Positions 11,099 through 19,092 of a stretch of 64,000 nt of DNA are shown here, one piece after another (position 1 is the stretch's first letter; each line of letters begins with the position of its first letter). The notes beneath the pieces are model-generated. The model did no database searches and was not told the DNA's origin. It worked only from the letters and a program-made list of their open reading frames with translations. Position numbers and translations under genes: made by a program. Source of the DNA: Flectonema sp. DT1601. Taxonomy: Eukaryota > Euglenozoa > Diplonemea > Diplonemida > Diplonemidae. The stretch is from the NCBI GenBank assembly GCA_964019425.1, contig OZ025826.1:540796-604795 (forward strand), written 5' to 3'.

Positions 11099-12238
11099 AT
11101 GCCGGGGAAGAAAAAAAACCAAAAGAAAACGAAGAAGGGGGATGCGGAGCCAGAGCCAAAGGAGGCAGCAGAGGTTGCAGCTCCAGTCGTTAACGATGTA
11201 AAGGTGAGTGAGGAAGCAGTTGCTTCACCGAAAAAAGCAACCGAAGCGTCAAAGGAAGCCGCTGAAGTTCCAAAAGAAGCCGCTGAAGCGCCAAAGGAAG
11301 GTGCGCCGTCAAAAAAGCCAACGCAGCAGTGGGTATGTCACTTTAGTTTCAGCGCCATGGAAAATCTCTCAATTTTTTTTTTTTGAAATTGCGTATCATT
11401 CTTTAATTCTAAAACCACAACAGCCACCAAAAGAATTATTCGAATTTGTCAGCGTTAACAGCGAAGAAGGAAAGCAATACCCGATCAAGGGAAGTGAGAC
11501 AGAATACGTTGTGTACGCACAGTACACTGGATCAGTATGTGTTATATATACAGACTTGTTATATACAATAACAAGTCTGTATAACACTTCATATCACAAT
11601 AACAACATCAAACTACAGGACGAAGAGATGGAAGGAATTATGACAATGATGACTGAACTCCTCAGCGAACCATATCCAATCTTTACCTACCGTTATTTCA
11701 TGGACAACTGGCCAGACCTCTGCTGGGTCATTCGTTTGAGAGATAAGAAAGACCCGAGTGTCAATAAAATGATTGGTGCCATCACATGCAAGGCTTCCGT
11801 TGTATGTCTTTTTTACCTTTACTATTATTAACAAACCCCTTGAATGACGTTATACATAAAAAATACAAATAGCGACCAAAGAACCATCGGGTTATCAGAG
11901 GTTATGTTGCTATGCTTGCAATTCTTGAAGAGTACCGACACAATGGGTTTGGATCAAAATTAGTAATGCTGGCGGTTGACACAATGAAGAAGAAGGGATG
12001 TGCTGAAGTTGTACTTGAAACTGAGGTTACGAATCAGGGAGCTCTATCACTCTATGAGGGACTTGGATTCAAGAGAGAGAAGAGATTGGACAGAGTATGC
12101 TTAAATCAGTTATTCTAAATTAAGAATTAAACAAAATTTTTTAAAAAAAAAAAAAAAAAACAGTATTACCAGCAAGGGACTGATGCCTTTCGTCTGAAAT
12201 TGTGGCTTCGCCCTCCTCAGTACTACCACGGCGTCTAG
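11099..12238 (+). CDS. NAA30: N-alpha-acetyltransferase 30 (NatC catalytic subunit), 5 exons
   Basis: Exons 11099-11332, 11424-11534, 11619-11801, 11873-12094 and 12164-12238, 274 aa; all four introns are phase 0. The first 80 residues are a lysine/alanine/glutamate-rich disordered extension. The rest is a GNAT acetyltransferase. The NAA30/MAK3 hallmarks are RGYVAMLAILEEYRHNGFGS (acetyl-CoA motif Q/RxxGxG as RHNGFG), VVLETEVTNQGALSLYE and GFKREKRLDRYYQQGTDAF, then LKLWLR. NAA30 acetylates the N-terminal Met of proteins beginning Met-hydrophobic, working with NAA35 and NAA38 on the ribosome. The tyrosine pair of the YY motif is encoded at the start of exon 5, which confirms that splice. An acceptor-like tttgtttag ends at 11080, 18 nt before the ATG. 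Intron 2 holds a long perfect hairpin (listed separately). Confidence 0.95.
11550..11580 (+). repeat. Perfect inverted repeat inside NAA30 intron 2
   Basis: The 13-nt arm ACAGACTTGTTAT (11550-11562) is followed by a 5-nt loop and its exact complement (11568-11580). Beyond a 4-nt bulge the pairing continues with GTGTTAT against ATAACAC. The stem fills much of the 84-nt intron (11535-11618) and would bring donor and acceptor close in the transcript. Confidence 0.85.
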
Positions 12239-12720
12239 ACATGGAAGTTGTTAGGTTTGAATTAGCTGAAGAAGGCGATACATCCGATGAAATTAGAATT
12301 TCTCACTAATGGAGAGTCATGGGTAGGAGAATTCTAGTTAGTTAGTAGTAAGCAACTACTCGTATTTATTGTTATTTTGTTTTATACGTTCCTCGTTATC
12401 GAAGGGGACTTCCGTGTGTTTGCGACAGCTACTGCAAGAGGGACAACACAAAAAAAAAAAATTAAAAAAAAAAAAAAAAAAAAAAAAGGAAAATTACTGT
12501 GTTGTGATCTCCTCTACCTTTGGCAATAGTATTTATAAATATATCTGAAATGAAGTACTTCTGTAGTAGTCGTCATCTCTTTGTTGTTGTTTTTTTTTTT
12601 TTTTTTTTTTAGTGTTGTGCCTTGTCAAGGATAAATTGAACAAAATTATTTTTTTTTTTTTAGTATAGCTTTTTTATCTTAGTATGTCAAAGATTATATT
12701 TTTACAGGAAAACTAAAATG

Positions 12721-12751
<31 letters not shown>

Positions 12752-12825
12752 ATTCTTCTTTCTCCGACACCCCCATCTGCTGTAGTTTAAAGTAAGACGT
12801 AACCTTAACTCTCATTCAGGTGAAT
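12239..12825. other. Spacer with A and T homopolymers
   Basis: Runs of A (near 12470) and of T (near 12595 and 12727), then the acceptor ctcattcag ending at 12819. No gene is seen. Confidence 0.6.
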
Positions 12826-15555
12826 ATGTCTCGACACAATGTTGGTGTCGGGTCACTCGTCCGCCAACCAGAACTTAGACATCAGGATACCGGTCTTGCT
12901 ATAATAACACAACCGGAAGAGAAGTTTCGAGCAAAGTTTGCTAAACTATTTGATCAGAAGTATGGATACGCTATAATACACTGTATGAAACAAGTAATAC
13001 AGATATCATCGAAGGGTAAGGGAAAACAACGATGCCTTTTAATAACAAACGTTGCAATGTATATAACAAGAAAAGATACGAAAACCCGACGATGTGTTGC
13101 TATCCACGACATAGAAGAAATAATGTACATCCCAGCGACATGTGGATTGGTGTTTCGTATACCATCTCAGTATGACATAGTATTAGAGCTGGCTCCCGGA
13201 ACACCTCATGCAGCAGATGAGCTTCACTACATCCTCAATATATTAAATGTCCTACATCAGCATCATAGAAGAAAACCAGCAACCATTCAAAAGATTGAAG
13301 GACGACCAAGAAGAGCAAGAGATTTCGAACCTCCTCTGATGATGGACAAACCAAAAAGCTTCAAACACTTCGCCATAGCAATCGCTTACATAAGCGTCGC
13401 TGATGCCAATAGAATTTCAGACAGTCAGACTGCTGCGGCGAGACCCCTTCCGGATGTGAGTGAGCTTATAAATAATAAACCTGACATGGACTCGAAACTA
13501 TCCAGAGACGCTACAGCATCACCTCCGCCTCCGCCTTTAAGAAGTCCTCCTCGGATGGCTGATGAGGAAAAAATAAGAGAAGAGCATCCGCTACTGTTAA
13601 AAAGTACTACAGTGGTACCAGAGCGAACGATAGTTGTACCAAAGTCACCGCCTATGGAATCAGCCCCTCCTGAGAGATCGATCACTGAGGATGAATTATC
13701 TGAGCGTGTTCGTGCTGAAGTTGAGAGGGAACTTAAAAGTAGAGAAGAACAATTACCGACTAGATCAAAATCTCCGCTTTTATGTGAAGTTGCTACACAA
13801 GCAACAGACTTCCCAAAGCAATCATCAACACGTTCTAGAAGTAGGCAAAGTACTGTTGGATCACCCGGTGGTGAATCAGTGGCCACAATTAATAATTATA
13901 TCATCCCTCCGGTAGCCGATTGTGATGACGATGATGATTTTGGAGCTCCTCCGCTACCTCCACCATTGGAGCTATCGGCTGACAAGGAGAATGCTCCTTT
14001 AAACAGCAACTTACTGGCTCCAGGTAATAGAAAAGTATTTGGAAATAATAAATCTATCCCTGACAATGCAGCAGCAGCTCTGTTAACTCCAAGTGAAGAC
14101 TACTACAGGAGAGTGGCTTCTACTAGCGATAGGAATGTTGGTTTACCGCTTCCATTACAGCAGCTAGCAAATGGAAATGCGAGTGTGTTTGGATATCAAC
14201 CTCCACCACCTCCACCTCCATCGCAAAGTGTTGTTCCATTACCTTTAACAGGAGGGTCTAAAGACATACCACTTCCTGATGCGTCTAATATCAGTCAAAG
14301 TGTCAGTCAGCTACTAACACCAACACCTGGCTTGCTTCATCAACCTGATAACCTCCGTGATAAAAACAGAGCAATCGCTCAGCTCGAAAGTGACGTTAGG
14401 AACCTTCATCTCGAACTCACCCGACTGAGTGAAGAAAAGGACGCTGAGATCGCCCGACTTCGATCCGACAGAGACGTTACAGACTTGGATAAAACTAACC
14501 TACAGGGTAATGCAAACCAAACATTAGAAGATCTGTTGTATGAAATTGATGGCGGGGACTTATTACATCCAACTCCGGGAATTCGTCTGCGAAGTGGCCT
14601 TGAAAAGAGAAGTGGTCCAGGAATAACAGAAGACGTGGTTACATCTCAAAAGGAATCTCCTCAGAGAGTAGTACCAGAGCAGGACACTGTACAAGACCCG
14701 GACGTCACGATTGATCAAAATGCAACTACAGAGAGTGACGCTATTGCTCGTTTGACAGAAGCACAAGCTGCATCAATTGAGGCTCGTAAACAAGAAATCC
14801 TTTGTACTCAAGAAGAGGTTCGTTCTATGGTAGAGTCTGGTCGTTATTCTAAGCACTCTGATGAGATTCGTGAGCTCAATAAACAACTCGAAGCTCTCGT
14901 GAGAGATCTCAGTTATGAAGCGAAAGGTTATGAACTTGGATTTGTACTTGGGGAGCTTTCACCAAAAAGAAAAAGTGCCTCCCCACCAAGAGAAGAACAA
15001 CACACGACTCTCACTGATCAAGTTGATGATGAAGTAATCGAAGCAATATTATCACAGCAACAGCAACCAGTTATTCAATCACCAGTTGTGTCAAAGAATC
15101 GTTCGAGATCTCGTAGTGCTGGTCGGAGTAAAGTTCCTGCTGTACACAATCAGAACTACCCAGCACATCCTCCAGCAGAGTATCAACAGCAAGGATACCC
15201 TCAGATGCCTTATCCAACAGGTGACTATGATAATCAGGAACTTCAAGAAATGTACTCCCAGTGGTATTATTATTACCTTCCTTACTGGCAACAGCAGCAG
15301 CAACAACAGCAGCATCAGCAAGTTGATTATGGTGCTGGTTTTCCTCAAACTGCAGTGGGTGCGACGCAGCCGAAGTCGCCAAGGTTCGGTTCTCGTTCTC
15401 CAAGCACGTCGAATATTAAGTCGTGGGTAACTTCAACTGTTGCTCCCCAGAAGAGGAATTCTAGATCTGGTACCCCTCGCACGCGTGCTTCTTCTCGACG
15501 AAACTCGAGTCGGCCAAGAACGATTAGCCCCGCTGCGCACTTCTCAAGGAGATAA
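12826..15555 (+). CDS. Large PH-like, proline-rich, coiled-coil scaffold protein
   Basis: 909 aa in one exon. The frame begins at a GTG at 12820, but the first ATG is 12826, six nt after the AG of ctcattcag (12818-12819). Residues 25-150 resemble a PH/myosin-TH1-type beta domain: CLLITNVAMYI, then RCVAIHDIEEIMYIP, then GLVFRIPSQYDIVLEL and a closing helix around HYILNILNVLHQHH. The middle is disordered, with proline runs near 13525, 13950 and 14200. A coiled coil lies at about residues 505-545 (RAIAQLESDVRNLHLELTRL) and a second helical stretch at about 640-710. The C-terminus has a glutamine run (about 15290-15320) and a basic Ser/Arg-rich tail. I infer a membrane- or cytoskeleton-associated scaffold. 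No enzyme motif is seen and no family name is certain. Confidence 0.8.
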   Translation: MSRHNVGVGSLVRQPELRHQDTGLAIITQPEEKFRAKFAKLFDQKYGYAIIHCMKQVIQISSKGKGKQRCLLITNVAMYITRKDTKTRRCVAIHDIEEIMYIPATCGLVFRIPSQYDIVLELAPGTPHAADELHYILNILNVLHQHHRRKPATIQKIEGRPRRARDFEPPLMMDKPKSFKHFAIAIAYISVADANRISDSQTAAARPLPDVSELINNKPDMDSKLSRDATASPPPPPLRSPPRMADEEKIREEHPLLLKSTTVVPERTIVVPKSPPMESAPPERSITEDELSERVRAEVERELKSREEQLPTRSKSPLLCEVATQATDFPKQSSTRSRSRQSTVGSPGGESVATINNYIIPPVADCDDDDDFGAPPLPPPLELSADKENAPLNSNLLAPGNRKVFGNNKSIPDNAAAALLTPSEDYYRRVASTSDRNVGLPLPLQQLANGNASVFGYQPPPPPPPSQSVVPLPLTGGSKDIPLPDASNISQSVSQLLTPTPGLLHQPDNLRDKNRAIAQLESDVRNLHLELTRLSEEKDAEIARLRSDRDVTDLDKTNLQGNANQTLEDLLYEIDGGDLLHPTPGIRLRSGLEKRSGPGITEDVVTSQKESPQRVVPEQDTVQDPDVTIDQNATTESDAIARLTEAQAASIEARKQEILCTQEEVRSMVESGRYSKHSDEIRELNKQLEALVRDLSYEAKGYELGFVLGELSPKRKSASPPREEQHTTLTDQVDDEVIEAILSQQQQPVIQSPVVSKNRSRSRSAGRSKVPAVHNQNYPAHPPAEYQQQGYPQMPYPTGDYDNQELQEMYSQWYYYYLPYWQQQQQQQQHQQVDYGAGFPQTAVGATQPKSPRFGSRSPSTSNIKSWVTSTVAPQKRNSRSGTPRTRASSRRNSSRPRTISPAAHFSRR
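15287..15321 (+). repeat. CAG/CAA microsatellite coding polyglutamine
   Basis: A run of CAG and CAA codons, interrupted by one histidine codon, encodes about ten glutamines in the C-terminal region of the scaffold gene at 12826-15555. Mixed CAG/CAA use suggests selection on, or age of, the amino-acid run rather than fresh slippage. Confidence 0.8.
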
Positions 15556-16218
15556 CCAGTTTAAAAAAAAAAGGGAATGAAGAATTTTTTTTGTTATGAT
15601 TTTTTTTTTTTTTTTTTTTGAATCTCCAAATTCCCGTATTTTTCCCATTTTTTTAGATTTCATAGATTTGTTCTTTAATAATATTATCGCGTAACTTCGT
15701 TAACAATAAAATAAAAAAATAAAAAAAAAAGAAGAAGAAGAATAGAGTAAAAAAGCCCTCCTCTCCGATCGTTCAACTTCATGACGAGGCTTAAGGCTTC
15801 AACCGCACGAAAGAATTCACCCGTCCCCCTAACAAGTGAGTGATTTTGTTGTAAGAGTGATTCAAAAATAGTTCTTTTTTTTCCCCCCACTTCCGTTTGT
15901 ACCACCGCCAGATGACGTCCCCCCAACTTAGAACGTGTCAATGAGAGTAAGTCAAGGTTTCCAAAAAAAGGCTTTGAAATAGGAATTTCCTCTTGCTGAC
16001 GATTTTTTCTTTCTAATTATTTTTTTTTTCCCTCCTTTTTATCTGTTTTACTAATTTGACAGTGATGCTGTATTGCATGACGTACGAAATTAGATAAAAC
16101 GTATTCTTGTTTAACATTAGCTGGTCACTTCGCTACTCATAGTTTTATGAACTCCTACAACAATAAAATGGGAAAAAAAAGTAAATAAATAAGAAAGACA
16201 AAAAAAAAAGAGAGGGGG

Positions 16219-16251
<33 letters not shown>

Positions 16252-16530
16252 AAATTTCGTAGTATTGCAATCGGTTGATTGATACACACGAAATCCTTTT
16301 TTTTTAAATTTTTTTTTTTTTTTTTTTAAAACTATTTCCTAGCTAGATTTGGTTTCTACACCCATTTGTGATACTGCAACTAGAAACACTACAGCCTTTA
16401 GTTTTATGTAATATTTCTTTGTTACAGGACTCATGCATTTTTCAGCTTTGAAAGCGATTTTGAACAGACCAAAACCAAATTGAATAACTTATTGTTACAA
16501 ATCATTTTTTCTTCAGAGCATCTCCGAAAC
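15556..16530. other. Spacer, no gene seen
   Basis: About 1 kb of A/T-rich DNA with several homopolymers and the acceptor ending at 16516. A short GC-richer piece at 15755-15930 shows no recognised gene. Confidence 0.55.
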
Positions 16531-18135
16531 ATGCCCCAAAGTGACCGAAGACCGAGGGTATCGACTAGAGTTCCAACATATACTTACGGACCACCGTCAA
16601 CTAAAAGTCCTGCAAGTGATTCAGGAAGGAGAAGACCAGCACGAGTTGTAACATCACAGTCACCTCAATCACCAGTAGTGGGATCTCCAAAGAGAATGGC
16701 TGCTAGACAAGTTGCATCAGCGTTCCCTATGGGAACTACTTTCGATGCGAATGATAAAGCACCTGAAGACAGAATGCAAACAGGATGCAGAACTCATAGA
16801 CCTTCAGATAATATTAAAGACATGTTCGATGCGTACGACAGTGTGGTCAGAGGAACGATCCACATCGAAGGAGTAAATTACAGCAAGTATGAATCATGTA
16901 AAGATAGACCAGAAAGAGTTAATGGGTTTCTCGACGCTATCAAAGACGATATCATTAGTGAAGTAGGAAATGGTGTTCGAAGAGAAGACATAAAACTTAG
17001 AGTCTATCCGGGGGCTATAAAAACAGTTGTGCTTCATTATGACGAAAACGCTGTAGGAACCGCGGCCCACCGCGATCCTCGTTTGGTAGATGCCGAGTGG
17101 TCGTTAAAAATTGACTACGGAATTAGAGCAAAGGACTCAATGAGACAACAAAATATTGCTATGGCACTTTATGGGGCTCTCACTTCTAGATATGGATTCT
17201 CTGATGGGAAGACTCAGAATGCCTATAAAAAGTTTATCGACAGAGGAGCTACTGACATTAGTAAGATTGTAATTGCAAAGCCTCCTGAGGAGCAGGCGCA
17301 GCCACAGATTTTGCAGTCCCAGCCACAGCAACAGAGATTAGTTAGTAGTCCGCAGAGAAATCCAAGTGCAAGGCCACTGATTGCGCAACCGTTACCTCAG
17401 CCACAGCAGAGTATTCAACATGTAAATGATACTTCTCATATTGGTATGCCTCAGCAAGTAATGCCTCAGCCTGTTCATCAGCAGCCAATTATTCAACAGC
17501 AACCTGTTCATCAAATGCCAACATTCGCTTCTATGCCAGTTCAACATCACAACCCTCCTGTTCAAATGCAGCACTCAATCCCTGCACCTATTCCACAACC
17601 AAGGCAGCAAGTCCAGTCGCGTGTTATTCATCAGCCTCCTCTAATTGTTCTTCCTCGTCATGAGGCAATGGAAACTGTTTTTGCTTCTCACACCACTCCA
17701 GCGAGCCATCGTACGCATATTCCTGCGCCAGACTACTCTCAAAGTAACCCCCGTCAAACTAAACCTAGTATTACACCAACTCGTAGTGTTGGGAGACCAA
17801 CTCCACCTGCTCCAGTACCAGGTTTTACAAGGACTAATGGAGTGGTTACTGATGAGTCCTTTGGCCACTTGGGTGCTCCACAGGCTCCGTTCAACGCGGA
17901 TAGGGATCGTGAGTTAGCTAGACTTTCTGATGAGATCCACCGCGAGCGTATGAAGCTTCGTGGTGATGCCCCACGAAGCTACAGTCCTCAGAGTCCAGAT
18001 AAATACTATCACGATACTTTTCGTAATATACAACAAGACGTTCGTCGTCACAAAGACAACAGAGGCAATCGAGTTAAGCGTCATGATACTGACAGTGAAT
18101 TCTCCGACACTCACTATGTTACAACTGAATTCTAG
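16531..18135 (+). CDS. Unknown protein with one alpha/beta domain and Gln/Pro-rich tail
   Basis: 534 aa in one exon. ATG 16531 is chosen because a strong pyrimidine tract and AG (ttttttcttcag, ending at 16516) sit 14 nt before it; the frame runs on upstream only from a TTG. A Ser/Pro-rich basic N-terminus precedes a folded region at about residues 85-250: DMFDAYDSVVRGTIHIEGV, then ERVNGFLDAIKDDIISEVG, RREDIKLRVYPGAIKTVVLH, and a second half with AEWSLKIDYGI and QQNIAMALYGALTSRYGF. The beta-alpha-beta pattern (strand, helix ending in DDI, basic turn, strand with a V-P-G-A motif) resembles a ferredoxin-like or SEA-like domain of the kind found repeated in kinetoplastid cytoskeletal proteins; this is from memory and weak. 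The C-terminal half is Gln/Pro/His-rich and disordered, ending in a charged segment. Confidence 0.75.
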   Translation: MPQSDRRPRVSTRVPTYTYGPPSTKSPASDSGRRRPARVVTSQSPQSPVVGSPKRMAARQVASAFPMGTTFDANDKAPEDRMQTGCRTHRPSDNIKDMFDAYDSVVRGTIHIEGVNYSKYESCKDRPERVNGFLDAIKDDIISEVGNGVRREDIKLRVYPGAIKTVVLHYDENAVGTAAHRDPRLVDAEWSLKIDYGIRAKDSMRQQNIAMALYGALTSRYGFSDGKTQNAYKKFIDRGATDISKIVIAKPPEEQAQPQILQSQPQQQRLVSSPQRNPSARPLIAQPLPQPQQSIQHVNDTSHIGMPQQVMPQPVHQQPIIQQQPVHQMPTFASMPVQHHNPPVQMQHSIPAPIPQPRQQVQSRVIHQPPLIVLPRHEAMETVFASHTTPASHRTHIPAPDYSQSNPRQTKPSITPTRSVGRPTPPAPVPGFTRTNGVVTDESFGHLGAPQAPFNADRDRELARLSDEIHRERMKLRGDAPRSYSPQSPDKYYHDTFRNIQQDVRRHKDNRGNRVKRHDTDSEFSDTHYVTTEF

Positions 18136-19092
18136 TCCGATCTACTGATCAAAAACAAGTAACATGCGACGTGTTGACGTACTCCACGGCAATGCAGTTA
18201 CTCAAAAAAAGGTCACTTGTTTGTATCGGTGCAAGATCCTCCCCATGAAAGAAAGTGGGAACCCTTTCCCCGTTTGTTTCTTAGACAATTGTAGCAAAAA
18301 AAGAAAAAAAAACAGAAAAAGAAAAGGAAAAAAAAAAGAAAAAAAAAGGAACCAGAGAAAATATATATATCCAACAACAACTTAGATTCCATTACGTTGT
18401 TTGTATCACATCGTTGTAGCGTTAGTTCTTAATTATTTTTTGTACTAATTAATTAATTCTTTTGTAGATGCGGCACGTGTTAACACCTGTCTCGCCTCTC
18501 TATATAGATTTTTTTTAAACAATCTGTGTAACCTCTGGCGGTACACAACTTGTGACCACATTGCTGGTTACTTTTTTTTCGATTGTTCTTTTCAGAGGTC
18601 CTGTGCTACGCAGTTTACTAACTCGGAAGAAATTCCAGTTTCCATTTTTTTATGTGTGAAGTCGGTCTTTGTTTGTTCTTCTATCTGCAATAATAGAAAA
18701 ATGAACTTTATATAATTGTTTTTGTGTTTTTCATTTTTTTTTTCTTCTCCCTTTTTTATTCTTGTGTGAAATTTAGATACCTTTTCGCTATTCCGATCCA
18801 CCCCCCTCTACCCTGACTCTGTTAAAACCCGATCCCCCTTTTCGTGTTAAAAAAAAATATATATATAGATGAAGGAAAAAAAAAAAGAAAATAATAATAA
18901 AAAAAAAAAAAAAAAAATAGAATTGTAATATGAACCTGCACTCTTGAAGTATTTTTGTTATTTTGTTGTTATTGAGTCGTTCGTGTTTTATTAATAATGT
19001 TCCCCAGGAATACATACTTTAATAAATGTGATTTATCTGTAGTTGTGCATCACATCTTTCACTAAAATTACATCTTCTCCATCATCCAGAAC
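18136..19092. other. Spacer, no gene seen
   Basis: A/G-rich run at 18295-18360, A run near 18900, and the acceptor ending at 19089. Frames are low-complexity only. Confidence 0.6.

Noticed and set aside
13425-13886. 153-codon minus-strand frame inside the scaffold gene
   Set aside because: Shadow of a Ser/Pro-rich coding region; the + frame has the PH-like domain and a proper acceptor and start.
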